Shown piece by piece: positions 8,756-18,398 of a stretch of DNA of 64,000 bases. The notes under the pieces are model-generated. The model was not told where the DNA came from. It was given only the letters and a program-made list of their open reading frames with translations, and did not search any database. Every line of letters begins with the position of its first letter. Position 1 is the first letter of the stretch. Location: NCBI RefSeq assembly GCF_900636515.1, contig NZ_LR134287.1, forward strand, positions 1,054,001 to 1,118,000. The letters are read 5' to 3'. Position numbers and translations under genes: made by a program. The stretch is from Neisseria animalis. Lineage in GTDB: Bacteria > Pseudomonadota > Gammaproteobacteria > Burkholderiales > Neisseriaceae.

Positions 8756-8831
8756 TGGGGAGTCGTCAAGCGGTTAAGACACTGGATTTTGATTCCAGCA
8801 TGCGAAGGTTCGAATCCTTCCTCCCCAGCCA
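8756..8831 (+). tRNA. tRNA-Gln (anticodon TTG), copy 3 of 3
   Basis: Identical to copies 1 and 2, 7 nt after copy 2, and directly followed by a terminator. Confidence 0.95.
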
Positions 8832-8834
8832 GAC

Positions 8835-8866
8835 AGAGCGTGTAAGTTTCCTTACACGCTCTTTTA
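8835..8866 (+). terminator. terminator after the tRNA-Gln cluster
   Basis: AGAGCGTGTAAG pairs with CTTACACGCTCT around loop TTTC, followed by TTTA. Confidence 0.8.
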
Positions 8867-8907
8867 ATGTTTTAGTGTTGCAAATAGGCTAATCGGTGCG
8901 GATTCGC

Positions 8908-8936
8908 TTGGTTTTACAGAAGTTTCTGAGTATAAT
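8908..8936 (+). promoter_or_regulatory. probable prs promoter
   Basis: TTGGTT at 8908-8913 and TATAAT at 8931-8936 with a 17-nt spacer. It would give a leader of about 80 nt before the prs ATG. Confidence 0.65.
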
Positions 8937-9020
8937 ATCGGACTTGGCGAAAAGCCGCAGGCAGAAGGAAGCATGATGTTTTCCGAGCAAATTTCAAACA
9001 GACAATCAGGTGAAAAAGAT

Positions 9021-10004
9021 ATGGCCGCATACGATAGTTTGATGGTGTTTACCGGTAATGCCAATCCCGAATTGGCGCAGCGCGTGGTAAAACATCTGGG
9101 TATTTCTCTGGGAAATGCCTCTGTAACGAAATTTTCAGACGGCGAAGTTGCTGTCGAATTGCTGGAAAACGTACGCGGACGCGATGTATTTATCCTTCAG
9201 CCGACCTGTGCACCCACTAATGACAATCTGATGGAAATTCTGACGATGGCAGATGCGCTGAAACGTGCTTCTGCGGGTCGTATTACAGCCGCCATTCCTT
9301 ATTTCGGCTATGCGCGCCAAGACCGCCGTCCGCGTTCCGCCCGCGTACCGATTTCTGCAAAACTGGTGGCCAATATGCTGTATTCGGCCGGTATCGACCG
9401 TGTATTGACCGTTGATTTGCACGCCGACCAAATCCAAGGTTTCTTCGATATTCCGGTAGACAATATCTATGCTACGCCTATTTTGCTGAACGACATCAAG
9501 CAGCAGCGTATCGAAAACCTGATCGTTGTCAGCCCCGACGTAGGCGGCGTTGTGCGTGCCCGTGCCGTAGCCAAGTCTCTGAATGTGGATTTGGCGATTA
9601 TCGATAAGCGTCGTCCGAAAGCCAATGTTGCCGAAGTGATGAACATTATCGGCGATATTCAGGGAAGAACCTGTCTGATTGTGGACGATATGATTGATAC
9701 CGCCAACACCCTTTGCAAAGCAGCTTCCGCACTGAAGCAGCGCGGTGCAGACCGTGTATTGGCGTATGCCTCCCATGCCGTATTCTCAGGAGAAGCAGTC
9801 AGCCGTATCGCTTCTTCCGACATCGACCAAGTTGTCGTAACCGATACCATTCCGCTTTCCGAAGCGGCAAAACAATGCGAACGCATCCGCCAAGTGAGCT
9901 TGGGCGGATTGCTGGCTGAAACGGTGCGCCGTATCAGCAACGAAGAATCTGTGTCATATCTTTTCAACGAAGATGTGATGACAGGCGGCATGATTCTGCC
10001 GTAA
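9021..10004 (+). CDS. prs: ribose-phosphate pyrophosphokinase
   Basis: 327 aa. It makes PRPP from ribose-5-phosphate and ATP, the entry point for purine, pyrimidine, His and Trp synthesis (purK and trpE lie nearby). Visible features are [21 protein letters not shown] (ribose-phosphate region), the ATP-site segment [45 protein letters not shown], and the PRPP loop [12 protein letters not shown]. The start [10 protein letters not shown] is chosen because AGGTGA lies about 8 nt upstream and the length matches the family. The longer in-frame start at 8973 adds 16 unmatched residues. It is followed by rplY. Confidence 0.96.
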   Translation: MAAYDSLMVFTGNANPELAQRVVKHLGISLGNASVTKFSDGEVAVELLENVRGRDVFILQPTCAPTNDNLMEILTMADALKRASAGRITAAIPYFGYARQDRRPRSARVPISAKLVANMLYSAGIDRVLTVDLHADQIQGFFDIPVDNIYATPILLNDIKQQRIENLIVVSPDVGGVVRARAVAKSLNVDLAIIDKRRPKANVAEVMNIIGDIQGRTCLIVDDMIDTANTLCKAASALKQRGADRVLAYASHAVFSGEAVSRIASSDIDQVVVTDTIPLSEAAKQCERIRQVSLGGLLAETVRRISNEESVSYLFNEDVMTGGMILP

Positions 10005-10084
10005 ACCCCAAGCTGTCTTAAGCTGGTCGCGGCCGATGACGGCGATTTTCTTTAATTTGTTTTATTTACATTAGGACTTTGATT

Positions 10085-10657
10085 ATGTCATACGAAATTC
10101 AAGCTACCGTTCGCGAAGAACAAGGCACTGGTGCGAGCCGCCGCCTGCGTCGCGAAGGCCAAATCCCTGCGATTCTTTACGGTGAAGGTCAAGAGCCGGT
10201 TGCCATCGCAGTAGACCACAAAACCGTTTACTACGCATTGGAAAAAGAATCTTTCCACACTGCATTGATCAAACTGACCCTGAACGGTGCAACTCAAGAC
10301 GTTATCGTGCGCGATTTCCAAATGCACCCGTTCCGCCAACAAGTGCAACACATCGACTTCCAATCAGTGAAAGCCGACCAACCGCTGCGTATCCGCGTAC
10401 CGCTGCACATCGTTAATGCTGAAAACTCTCACGCTGTAAAACTGCAAGGCGGCCGCGTGTCTCTGCTGAACACTTCGGTAGAAGTTTTGGCTCTGCCTGC
10501 AAACATTCCGGCATTCTTGGAGCTGGATTGTGCTTCAGTAGTAGCCGGCGACATTCTGCACTTGTCAGACATCAAACTGCCTGAAGGTGTAACCAGCGTT
10601 TCTCTGAAACGTAACGAGAATTTGGCTGTTGCTACCGTTACCGGTAAAAAACGCTAA
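10085..10657 (+). CDS. rplY: 50S ribosomal protein L25, long (Ctc/TL5) form
   Basis: 190 aa. The N-terminal 5S-rRNA-binding domain carries [20 protein letters not shown] (about 15-34). It is followed by the extra C-terminal beta domain of the Ctc form ([21 protein letters not shown] and [18 protein letters not shown]). It binds 5S rRNA in the large subunit. ATG 10085 follows AGGAC; an earlier ATG two codons upstream is also possible. The codon choice is visibly more biased (GAA, CTG, CGT) than in the neighbours, as expected for a ribosomal protein. Confidence 0.95.
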   Translation: MSYEIQATVREEQGTGASRRLRREGQIPAILYGEGQEPVAIAVDHKTVYYALEKESFHTALIKLTLNGATQDVIVRDFQMHPFRQQVQHIDFQSVKADQPLRIRVPLHIVNAENSHAVKLQGGRVSLLNTSVEVLALPANIPAFLELDCASVVAGDILHLSDIKLPEGVTSVSLKRNENLAVATVTGKKR

Positions 10658-10675
10658 TTCCGGTTTATCGGAAAA

Positions 10676-10703
10676 CAAAAACCTGCTTTTTAGCGGGTTT
10701 TTG
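10676..10703 (+). terminator. terminator after rplY
   Basis: AAACCTGC pairs with GCGGGTTT (one G-U pair) and is followed by TTTGT, 20 nt after the stop. Confidence 0.7.
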
Positions 10704-10784
10704 TGTTTTTGCACGTTTTGTAGGAGTTTATTTGTTGTTTCGGTTTGGATTTCAGTTTGTGCGGTTAAGGAGTTTAGAGGGATA

Positions 10785-10891
10785 TATAGTCTTTTAAAAT
10801 AAGAATGATACTGCGTTGCTTTGCCTTGTCGTCCTATCTGTACTGTCTGCGGCTTCGCTGCCTTGTCTCATTCTCATTTTATTCGACTATA
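10785..10891 (+). mobile_element. 107-bp Correia-like MITE, copy 2
   Basis: Same length and ends as copy 1 (TATAGTC...GACTATA) with a few substitutions, such as CGTCCTATCTGTACTG in the core. It lies between the rplY terminator and the convergent acetyltransferase gene, an otherwise empty stretch of 290 bp. Confidence 0.85.
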
Positions 10892-10948
10892 TTTGATTTT
10901 GTCGGCAAAATCATACCGTTAAGTATCAAAAAGCCGTCTGCAAATCGG

Positions 10949-11431
10949 TTAAAGGTATTTTCTCATCAATTCGCATTTAACCTTGATTTCCTTATTGAGC
11001 GGCAACACGGCATCACATAAAGATTCATATCCGTTCAAGTGATAAAAGGGTACGGAATTGAGCGAAGCATACAGTTTCAGAAAACACAATCCTTGACTGC
11101 GCGCCAATTCCTCTGCCCGTTGCAATAAAGCGGTGCCCAGACCTTTATTATGAAAAAGAGGGTGGACATACAGCGCATCTAATTGTGCTTCTTTGAAATC
11201 TACTTGGAAAAAGCCCTGAATCGCACCTCTATATTCGATGACCCACAAAGCTTTGGTTGGATCATTGATGGTAGCATAATAGCTTTCGGTATCCAGCAAG
11301 GCTTCCCAAGCCTGTAAAACACGCTCGTTGTAGCTGCGGATACAAGCATATTGTACGGCATGCAGATGAGCATTATGAATAAAGCGGCAATCGTTTTCGG
11401 CGGCGGGGCGGAGAATAGTCAGCAGGCTCAT
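10949..11431 (-). CDS. GNAT family N-acetyltransferase
   Basis: 160 aa from ATG 11431. The acetyl-CoA-binding part is clear: LDALYVHPLFHNKGLGTALLQRA (motif A, R/Q-x-x-G-x-G/A variant NKGLGT) at about 90-112, then ARSQGLCFLKLYASLNSVPFYHLNGYE, the normal motif B. The acceptor is unknown. It is transcribed away from the DUS-rich gap before purK. A TTG four codons upstream could extend the start slightly. Confidence 0.85.
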   Translation of the reverse strand: MSLLTILRPAAENDCRFIHNAHLHAVQYACIRSYNERVLQAWEALLDTESYYATINDPTKALWVIEYRGAIQGFFQVDFKEAQLDALYVHPLFHNKGLGTALLQRAEELARSQGLCFLKLYASLNSVPFYHLNGYESLCDAVLPLNKEIKVKCELMRKYL

Positions 11432-11582
11432 TGGTGTCGGCAAACAGAAGTTCAGACGGCTTTAGGGAATACAAAGCCGTCTGTGTATGGGCTAATGAAG
11501 AATAATTTGGGGAAAAAGCCGGTTTTTCGGGCTTGATGCAAATATGCAGACGGCCTATCCGGTTATTTGGCCGTCTGTAAAT

Positions 11583-12719
11583 TTACAGCTTGCCGTGCAA
11601 ATCCGCTGATTTGGCAAATGCGCTATCGGCATCGTGTGCAAGGGTAACGAAATGTCCCATTTTGCGGCCTTTGCGGGCGGCTTTTTTGCCGTACAGGTGC
11701 AGGAAGGACGCGCCGTCGTTTTGCAGCGGCAGCCAATCCGGTTCACCGCCGTCTTCCTGCCACACGTCGCCCAAAATATTCGCCATGCAACAGGCCGAAA
11801 GCAGACGTGTGTCGGCAGGCGGCAGATTGCACATAATACGCACCTGCTGTTGGAACTGGCTGGCGGCACAGGCATCGATGGTGTGGTGGCCGGAATTGTG
11901 CGGACGCGGCGCGATTTCGTTGACCACCAATTCGTTGGTGTCGCCGACCACAAACATTTCCACCGCCAACACGCCGACGTAGTCCAACTCATCGGCCAAA
12001 CGCTGCGCCATCTGCCGCGCCTGTTGCTGGATATCTTGCGGCAGGCGGGCAGGTACGATGGAATAGGCCAGAATGCCGTTTTCATGGATATTTTCGGCCG
12101 GGTCGAAAGTCTGCACGCTGCCGCTGTTCAGACGGCATACGATGACCGAAATCTCGCCGCGCAAATCCACCATTTTTTCCAACACGCAATCCACGCCGCC
12201 GTGCGCCGCAAACGCCGCTTTGAGTTCTCCCAGCGTTTTCACGCGGATTTGGCCTTTGCCATCGTAGCCCAAAGTGGCGGTTTTTAAAATGCCCGGCAGG
12301 TACTCCGTACTCTTATCACTGATGTCTTCAAGTTTGCAGACGGCCTGATACGGTGCGGTTTGCAAACCGGCTTTGCGTATCCACGCTTTTTCCTGAATGC
12401 GGTTTTGCGCGATGGCAACACAGTCGCCGCTTGGTGATACGTTGGTATGTCGCGCCAAAAAACGCATCGCATCGGCATTGACGTTTTCAAACTCGGTGGT
12501 CACCGCCGCGCATTCGGCCAATTCGTTTAAAGCCGCTTCATCGTCAAACGCCGCGCACAAATGGCGGTCGGCAAATTCCGCCGCCGGCGCATTCGGATCG
12601 GGATCGAGCACGGTAACGCGGTAGCCCATGGTTTTCGCGGCTACGGTAAACATACGCCCGAGCTGGCCGCCGCCGAGAATGCCGAGCATGGAAGGAGGGA
12701 GAATGGGGGTGTTTTGCAT
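11583..12719 (-). CDS. purK: 5-(carboxyamino)imidazole ribonucleotide synthase
   Basis: 378 aa, full length. ATP-grasp enzyme of purine synthesis that carboxylates AIR to N5-CAIR with ATP and bicarbonate. Visible motifs are GILGGGQLGRMF at 13-24 (pre-ATP-grasp domain), TTEFENVN near 74, LKTATLGYDGKGQ (ATP loop), the strand GVLAVEMFVV, and NEIAPRPHNSGHHTIDA (metal and substrate residues). A DUS (CTGCA) lies inside the gene near 12335 and another (CTGAA) near 12130. Transcribed alone; an intact-looking orthologue. Confidence 0.95.
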   Translation of the reverse strand: MQNTPILPPSMLGILGGGQLGRMFTVAAKTMGYRVTVLDPDPNAPAAEFADRHLCAAFDDEAALNELAECAAVTTEFENVNADAMRFLARHTNVSPSGDCVAIAQNRIQEKAWIRKAGLQTAPYQAVCKLEDISDKSTEYLPGILKTATLGYDGKGQIRVKTLGELKAAFAAHGGVDCVLEKMVDLRGEISVIVCRLNSGSVQTFDPAENIHENGILAYSIVPARLPQDIQQQARQMAQRLADELDYVGVLAVEMFVVGDTNELVVNEIAPRPHNSGHHTIDACAASQFQQQVRIMCNLPPADTRLLSACCMANILGDVWQEDGGEPDWLPLQNDGASFLHLYGKKAARKGRKMGHFVTLAHDADSAFAKSADLHGKL

Positions 12720-12928
12720 GGTTTTATTTATTTTAAAGTTAAGGCCGTCTGAAAACGGCAGGTGTTTATCAATTTTGTGAATGAGCCGGTTATTGATATC
12801 AAATCTGTATGGGTCATTATCGGATTGTAATGAAGAATCCTTGAGGATTCTGTCTGCCTAAAATCTCCGTGTTGCAGATGGGCGCTTACACTTTGTGGAA
12901 AGAATAAGAAAAAACAGTTAAGTGATTT

Positions 12929-13327
12929 CTACTCTTCACCCATAATTTCAGCCCACAAATCCAGACAATTCGGATTGTTTTCTTCAATCAGTCGTAATTT
13001 CCAATTTCGTTGCCACTTTTTCAACTGCTTCTCACGGTTGAAAACATTTTCCATTGTGGCGTGCAATTCGTACCAAGCCAGTAAAACCACATTATATTTT
13101 TCAGTAAAACTTTTAACCCGGTGGTTTTTATGCTGCTAAGCCCGTTTAACCAAATCAGATGTTACGCCGATGTATAGTCGAATAAAATAAGAATGAGACA
13201 AGGCAGCGAAGCCGCAGACAGTACACATAGTACGGCAAGGCAAAGCAACGCTGTATCATTCTTATTTTAAATGACTATAAAATGTACCGTTGCGTTGGCT
13301 GGCGAGGGTGTAAGCGGCGGGTTGCAT
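12929..13327 (-). pseudogene. GIY-YIG endonuclease-like gene, split by a MITE and a nonsense codon
   Basis: On the minus strand, ATG at 13327 opens MQPAAYTLASQRNGTFY, after which the 107-bp element at 13173-13279 interrupts. Beyond it the frame resumes with IGVTSDLVKRA, a TAG, then QHKNHRVKSFTEKYNVVLLAWYE and so on to a stop at 12929. Removing the element and one copy of TA restores ...NGTFYIGVTSD, the family signature. The TAG stands where a Trp (V/AWQHK) is usual, so the gene carries two independent lesions. The intact family consists of about 90-100 aa UPF0213-type nucleases. Confidence 0.88.
13173..13279 (-). mobile_element. 107-bp Correia-like MITE, copy 3 (inside a gene)
   Basis: Same element in reverse orientation, inserted in the GIY-YIG gene. 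Because the host frame can be restored exactly by removing 107 bp, the ends (TATAG...CTATA) and a TA target are defined by the sequence itself. Confidence 0.92.
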
Positions 13328-13406
13328 GGTTTTATCGTTTATCAAAAGATGATCGGATATTTGGTATTTTAAAGCATTGGGTTTCTAGATTTCGTGCCGT
13401 AGGAAA

Positions 13407-14882
13407 TTACCTATCCAACCCCTCCTGCACCATCTGCGCCGCCCGTATTACCGCACGGGCTTTGTTTTGCGTTTCGTTCCATTCCGACTGCGGATCGGAA
13501 TCGGCAACTACGCCTGCGCCGCTTTGTACGTAAAGCGTGCCGTTTTTAATCACGGCGGTGCGGATGGCGATGGCCAAGTCCATGTCGTTGTTGAAACTCC
13601 ATACACCGACTGCACCGCCGTAGATGCCGCGTTTGCTCGGTTCGGCTTCTTCGATGATTTCCATGGCGCGTACTTTGGGTGCGCCGGATAGCGTGCCGGC
13701 GGGGAAGGTGGCGGCAAGGATGTCCATATTGGAGACGTTGTTTTTCAGACGGCCTTCGACATTGGAAACGATGTGCATCACATGCGAGTATTTTTCAATC
13801 ACCATTTTGTCGGTAACTTTGACTTGGCCGGTTTCGCTGATGCGGCCGACATCGTTGCGGCCGAGATCGATCAGCATCACGTGTTCGGCGATTTCTTTGG
13901 CATCGGCGAGCAGGTCTTGTTCGTTGGCCAAATCTTCGGCCGGCGTTTTGCCGCGCAGACGGGTGCCGGCGATGGGGCGCACAATCACATTGTCGCGTTC
14001 GCGGCGTACGAGGATTTCGGGCGACGAGCCGACAATGTGGAAATCGTCGAAGTCGTAGTAGAACATATACGGCGAAGGGTTGAGCGTGCGCAGGGCGCGG
14101 TAGAGTGCCAGCGGACTGTCGGTGTAGGTCATACTCATGCGCTGGCTGGGGACGACCTGCATACAGTCGCCGGCGAAGATGTAGTCTTTGATTTTTTCCA
14201 CGCAGGCTTTAAACGGCTCTTCGCCGAATTCGCTGGCTGCTTCGGTGTGCGCACTGCCCAGCGAGAGCGGAATGGCACAGTTTTGGCGAAGCTGGGTACG
14301 CAGATCTTCGAGGCGCGCACGGGCTTGTTCGTAGCCGTCTGCAAGTGCGGGGTCGGCATAAACAATCAGATAGATTTTGCCGGATAAGTTGTCGATAACC
14401 GCTAATTCTTGCGACAGCATCAGGAAAATGTCGGGTGTGCCCAGCGGGTCGGCTTTGGGCGTGCGTTTCAGGCGGTGGGCGAAATGCTCGAAATGGTAGA
14501 TGGTTTCGTAGCCGAAATAGCCGCACAAGCCGCCGGTAAAGCGGGGAAGGCCGGGGATTTCGGGGGTTTTGAAACGTGCGTGGAAGGCTTCGATAAACGG
14601 CAGCGGGTTGCCGTCGTATTGTTCGGTGATTTTGCCGTTGTGGAACACGTCGACATGATTGCCGCAGGCTTTAAGGTAATGGCTGCACGGCAGGCCGATG
14701 AAGGAATAGCGGCCGAAGCGTTCGCCGCCGACTACTGATTCGAGCAGATAAGTATAGGGTTTGTTTGCCAGTTTGAGGTAAAGCGACAGCGGGGTGTCGA
14801 GGTCGGCAAGCAGCTCTTGAACCAGCGGAATGCGGTTGTAGCCTTGCGCGGCTTGGGTTTGGTATTCTTGTTTGCTGATCAT
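13407..14882 (-). CDS. trpE: anthranilate synthase component I
   Basis: 491 aa, normal length. It converts chorismate plus ammonia or glutamine to anthranilate, the first step of Trp synthesis. The N-terminal feedback domain contains [18 protein letters not shown] (Trp-binding region). The chorismate-binding domain has [30 protein letters not shown], the signature [28 protein letters not shown] and [23 protein letters not shown] 14882 ([10 protein letters not shown]) is preferred; open frame upstream runs through a DUS into the next gene. The small membrane protein gene ends 29 bp upstream on the same strand. No TrpG is next to it. Confidence 0.95.
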   Translation of the reverse strand: MISKQEYQTQAAQGYNRIPLVQELLADLDTPLSLYLKLANKPYTYLLESVVGGERFGRYSFIGLPCSHYLKACGNHVDVFHNGKITEQYDGNPLPFIEAFHARFKTPEIPGLPRFTGGLCGYFGYETIYHFEHFAHRLKRTPKADPLGTPDIFLMLSQELAVIDNLSGKIYLIVYADPALADGYEQARARLEDLRTQLRQNCAIPLSLGSAHTEAASEFGEEPFKACVEKIKDYIFAGDCMQVVPSQRMSMTYTDSPLALYRALRTLNPSPYMFYYDFDDFHIVGSSPEILVRRERDNVIVRPIAGTRLRGKTPAEDLANEQDLLADAKEIAEHVMLIDLGRNDVGRISETGQVKVTDKMVIEKYSHVMHIVSNVEGRLKNNVSNMDILAATFPAGTLSGAPKVRAMEIIEEAEPSKRGIYGGAVGVWSFNNDMDLAIAIRTAVIKNGTLYVQSGAGVVADSDPQSEWNETQNKARAVIRAAQMVQEGLDR

Positions 14883-14911
14883 TTTACAGACGGCCTTGTC
14901 GGACAAAAAAG

Positions 14912-15325
14912 TTAGCGGGCAGGGAAATTTGCGGCTTGTTCGCGTTTGAGGCGGCGTGCGCGTTTCCATTTGGCAAGGTAGCCGATGATTACGGGAATGG
15001 CGGCAAGTATGCCTTTAAATGTCCAGCCTGCGTACCACGGCGTATCGGTTGGAATATTGCCGGCAGCGGGTATGTCTTTGACGGCGTACCAGTCGAGCAG
15101 CGGCCACCAGCAGGCTGCCAGCGCGCCTAAAAACAGCGGCCAAATCATGCGGCTGAGATTGCGCTGCCAAAGTAAAAAGCAGACGGCAGCCCAAGCCAGA
15201 GTCAGTCCGGTAATCAGGAAAACGGTTGCAGCGTCTGCGCCGAATGAGGCTGAACCGAAGTAGGTCAGGGCAACCCACAACAATGCCAAAACTAAGACGA
15301 TAAGTTCTTCGGGGCGTTTGAACAT
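14912..15325 (-). CDS. small integral membrane protein of unknown function
   Basis: 137 aa. GGAG lies 5-6 nt before ATG 15325, which fixes the start. Hydrophobic segments are at about 8-26, 32-52, 58-76 and 99-117, so four membrane passes, followed by a basic tail [12 protein letters not shown] that should lie in the cytoplasm. Not a family I recognise. It may be co-transcribed with trpE, which starts 29 bp downstream. Confidence 0.7.
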   Translation of the reverse strand: MFKRPEELIVLVLALLWVALTYFGSASFGADAATVFLITGLTLAWAAVCFLLWQRNLSRMIWPLFLGALAACWWPLLDWYAVKDIPAAGNIPTDTPWYAGWTFKGILAAIPVIIGYLAKWKRARRLKREQAANFPAR

Positions 15326-15457
15326 TTTTTCTCCGACGGAAAGGGGCAGACAGCCGTTACTATACCGCAAAATAAAGCGGCTGGGTATGGCAGACGCGTA
15401 TCTCATGCCGTCTGCAAATGGCGTATAATGCAGGGAATAAATATATTGGCGTTTGAA

Positions 15458-16282
15458 ATGGCTTATTCTCCTTATTCTTTGCTTGAACGCGCTTTATTGT
15501 CGGGAAATCCCGATGAAAAAGGCGCGTTGACCGACGAATTGTTTGCAGCCGTACAGGATACGGCTTTGGACACGGCTTCCGCCGCCCCCGCTTTGGATTT
15601 CCGTATGGCGGGCAGGCCGTGCAAACCCGAACTGGTTGCGCCTTCTCAGGTTACGCCGCGTAAAATGAATACGGTGGAAGGATATGCGGCCATGCTGCAC
15701 GCCATCTGCCATATAGAGTTTAACGCCATTAATCTTGCGTTGGATGCGGCTTACCGTTTCAGAAAGCTGCCCGAGGCATTTGTCAAAGATTGGATTGGTG
15801 TGGCGAAAGAAGAGGTTTATCATTTCAGACTGATGCGCGAGCGCTTGCGGCATTTCGGTTTTGATTACGGTGATTTTGAGGCACACGGTCATTTGTGGGA
15901 TATGGCATATAAAACGGCTTTCGATCCGCTGCTCCGCATGGCATTGGTGCCGCGCGTATTGGAGGCGCGGGGGCTTGATGTAACGCCGGCTATCCGTGCC
16001 AAAGTCGCTCAGCGAGGCGATACGGAAACTTGCGGGGTGTTGGACATCATTTACCGCGATGAGGTCGGTCATGTCCGTATCGGCAATCATTGGTACCAAT
16101 ACCTTTGCCGGCAGCGCGGTTTGGAGCCGGTTGTATTGTTCCGCAGGCTGATTGCACGCTATGACATGTTTATTTTCCGCGGATACGTCAATATCGAAGC
16201 GCGGGAGCGTGCAGGGTTCAGCCGTTTTGAGTTGGAAATGCTGGAAGATTTTGAAAAAAGTTTGAAAACAATGGCCGGTTAG
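15458..16282 (+). CDS. DUF455 family ferritin-like protein
   Basis: 274 aa. Family features are LDFRMAGRPCKPELVAPSQV near 45-65, HAICHIEFNAINLALDAAYRF (E and H residues of a ferritin-like four-helix bundle), AKEEVYHFRLMRERLR and YRDEVGHVRIGNHWY. The E...ExxH and E..H pairs suggest a di-metal centre as in MiaE-type proteins, although the reaction is not established. ATG 15458 (MAYSPYSLLERA) is used; an earlier ATG at 15428 lacks a good Shine-Dalgarno. Divergent from the membrane protein gene; a DUS hairpin follows. Confidence 0.82.
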   Translation: MAYSPYSLLERALLSGNPDEKGALTDELFAAVQDTALDTASAAPALDFRMAGRPCKPELVAPSQVTPRKMNTVEGYAAMLHAICHIEFNAINLALDAAYRFRKLPEAFVKDWIGVAKEEVYHFRLMRERLRHFGFDYGDFEAHGHLWDMAYKTAFDPLLRMALVPRVLEARGLDVTPAIRAKVAQRGDTETCGVLDIIYRDEVGHVRIGNHWYQYLCRQRGLEPVVLFRRLIARYDMFIFRGYVNIEARERAGFSRFELEMLEDFEKSLKTMAG

Positions 16283-16291
16283 ACCGGTAAG

Positions 16292-16321
16292 GCCGTCTGC
16301 AAAATCGGTTTTGCAGACGGC
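16292..16321. terminator. perfect DUS inverted repeat
   Basis: GCCGTCTGCAAAA pairs with TTTTGCAGACGGC around loop TCGG. Both arms are CTGCA-type DUS. It probably separates the DUF455 and phosphatase transcripts. Confidence 0.65.
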
Positions 16322-16351
16322 ATACTGTATATTGGACGGAGAGGGAATATC

Positions 16352-16999
16352 ATGATTCAAGCCGTATTATTCGATTTGGACGGTACACTGGCAGATACTG
16401 CGCTGGATTTGGGCGGCGCGCTCAATGCGCTGCTGCGCCGCCGCGGACTGCCTGAAAAAAGCATAGAGGATTTGAGACCTTATGCCAGCCACGGTGCAAA
16501 CGGATTATTGGAAGCGGGAGCGGGCATTTCTGTTGCCCACCCCGAACATTCGGAGTGGCGTAAAGAATATTTGGAGGAATACGGACAGCGTTATGCCGAT
16601 GAAACGGTTTTGTTTGACGGCATTAATGAATTGCTCATCGAAATTGACCAACGCGGTTTGAAGTGGGGCATTATTACCAATAAACCCGCCCGCTTTACCG
16701 ACAAGCTCGTGCCTAAGCTCGGTTTTGCCGTAGAGCCTGCCGTTGTGGTCAGCGGTGATACCTGCGGGGAAGCCAAACCCAGTGTCAAGCCCATGCACTA
16801 CGCTTGCGAACAAATCGGTGTCGCGCCGCAAAATTGTCTGTATTTGGGCGATGCAGAGCGCGATATGTTGGCCGCAAAAAATGCGGGAATGCAGGCAGTA
16901 TTGGTGGATTGGGGCTATATTGCTGCGGAAGACCGTACCGAAGAATGGTTGCAGGACAGCCGTATCGCCGCGCCTTTGGACTTGTTGGCATTGCTGTAG
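16352..16999 (+). CDS. gph: HAD phosphatase, phosphoglycolate phosphatase type
   Basis: 215 aa. HAD motif I FDLDGTLADT at 7-16 (nucleophile Asp), motif II in GIITNKP near 108, motif III Lys in EAKPSVKPMHY, and motif IV GDAERDMLAAKNAGM near 168. The helical cap sits between motifs I and II, as in Gph, which removes phosphate from 2-phosphoglycolate formed in DNA repair. Start ATG 16352 has AGAGGGA 8 nt upstream. Substrate by family only; the closely related MupP and PpaX cannot be excluded. Confidence 0.85.
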   Translation: MIQAVLFDLDGTLADTALDLGGALNALLRRRGLPEKSIEDLRPYASHGANGLLEAGAGISVAHPEHSEWRKEYLEEYGQRYADETVLFDGINELLIEIDQRGLKWGIITNKPARFTDKLVPKLGFAVEPAVVVSGDTCGEAKPSVKPMHYACEQIGVAPQNCLYLGDAERDMLAAKNAGMQAVLVDWGYIAAEDRTEEWLQDSRIAAPLDLLALL

Positions 17000-17034
17000 C
17001 CGCACCGGAAACGACTGTCTGCACAGAAAGCCGC

Positions 17035-18276
17035 TTATTGTTTGTACTGTTTTTGGTATGAATGATGAAGCGGCTTGATTTTTTCCAAGCGCGCCTCATC
17101 GATTTTTTGGGCAATCAGATGAGGCTGATTTGCTTGCCGGCACATTCCGGCGATGGCACCGGCATCAACTTCATTTGCCGCCGCCAATAATGAGAGCCAA
17201 TGTTCGCGCTGGGGATAGGGGGCATGTTCGAAATGCAGACGGCCCCGCACATCGGCAATGCAGACGTTCAAGGCCGTCTGAAAACGTTCGCTCCGGCGGA
17301 AGGCATCGGTTTTTTTCAACACATCAATAATAGTCGAAGCCTTAAGCTGGCCGACTTGGTGGAAAATAATGTGCCAGCGGCACACCAGTTCCGCCAATTC
17401 CGAACAATGCTTGGGCGCGCGCAACCGCTCATTGACTGTGCGGACCGGCACTACGCCGTTTATATCGTGGCCGTGGTGTTTGGGCAGAATGTCCGGCGGA
17501 GTCAGTGCCTTGCCCAAATAGTGCAGGAGCGCGGCATAGCGTTCCGGCAGGCTCAAGTCCATATCGGCGGCGCATTGCAGCACCATCAGCGTATGGATGC
17601 CGCAATCGATTTCAGGATGGTAATCCGCCCGCTGCGGCACGCCGAACAGCGCGTCCACTTCGGGCAGCAACACCTTCAATGCCCCGCATTCGCGCAACAC
17701 TTCCATCATGCGGCGCGGCTTGCGTTCCATCAGTCCTTTGGCCAACTCCTGCCACACGCGCTCGGCCACCAGCGCATCCGCCTCACCGTCCGCCACCATG
17801 TTTTTCATCAAAACCATGGTTTCCGGCGCAATCTCGAAACCGTAACGCGCGGCAAGGCGGGCAATGCGCAAAATCCGCACCGGATCTTCGGCAAATGCAG
17901 GCGAAACATGGCGCAAAATACCGTTTTCCAAATCCTGCCGCCCGCCGAAAGGATCGATAATCAGGCCGTCTGAATCTTGCGCCATCGCATTGATGGTCAG
18001 ATCGCGGCGTTGCAAATCCTGTTCCAGCGTCACTTCCTTATCGGCGTGAAACGCAAAACCCGCATAGCCTTTGGCTGTTTTGCGTTCGGTACGCGCCAGC
18101 GCGTATTCTTCATGCGTTTGCGGATGCAGAAACACGGGAAAATCCTTGCCCACCGGCTGAAACCCGCGAGCCGCCATACTTTCCGCGTTTTCGCCGACTA
18201 CCACCCAGTCGCGGTCTTTCACTTCCAAACCAAGCAAAGCATCGCGCACCGCGCCGCCGACAAGATAGGTTTTCAT
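17035..18276 (-). CDS. cca: multifunctional CCA tRNA nucleotidyltransferase with altered HD domain
   Basis: 413 aa from ATG 18276. It adds or repairs the 3' CCA of tRNAs. Visible features are MKTYLVGGAVRDALLG (nucleotide-binding start), the catalytic KDRDWVVVG, ARTERKTAKGY, EQDLQRRDLTINAMA, and the helical neck EDPVRILRIARLAARY. The C-terminal HD phosphohydrolase domain reads ALLHYLGKALTPPDILPKHHGHD. The family has HDLGK here, so the metal-binding Asp of the HD pair is replaced by Tyr (TAT in place of GAT). The nucleotidyltransferase half looks intact, so CCA addition should work while phosphatase and cyclic phosphodiesterase activity may be lost. Confidence 0.93.
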   Translation of the reverse strand: MKTYLVGGAVRDALLGLEVKDRDWVVVGENAESMAARGFQPVGKDFPVFLHPQTHEEYALARTERKTAKGYAGFAFHADKEVTLEQDLQRRDLTINAMAQDSDGLIIDPFGGRQDLENGILRHVSPAFAEDPVRILRIARLAARYGFEIAPETMVLMKNMVADGEADALVAERVWQELAKGLMERKPRRMMEVLRECGALKVLLPEVDALFGVPQRADYHPEIDCGIHTLMVLQCAADMDLSLPERYAALLHYLGKALTPPDILPKHHGHDINGVVPVRTVNERLRAPKHCSELAELVCRWHIIFHQVGQLKASTIIDVLKKTDAFRRSERFQTALNVCIADVRGRLHFEHAPYPQREHWLSLLAAANEVDAGAIAGMCRQANQPHLIAQKIDEARLEKIKPLHHSYQKQYKQ

Positions 18277-18398
18277 AAGTTTCCTTGCTGTATGTGTATC
18301 ACCGGAGAAATGGTAACCGATACGGGAGTTGCGGACAGTACGGGTAGCGCACAGCAATGCCGCAACAGTTGTCATTTTCCCGACTATGATGGATACGC

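Noticed and set aside
8584..8831. Three near-perfect 76-bp repeats looked like a CRISPR-type array
   Set aside because: They are complete tRNA-Gln genes with cloverleaf stems and CCA ends; the spacers are 13 and 7 nt.
13282..13533. Plus-strand frame beside the MITE in the GIY-YIG locus
   Set aside because: It is antisense to the 5' part of the pseudogene and to the end of trpE.
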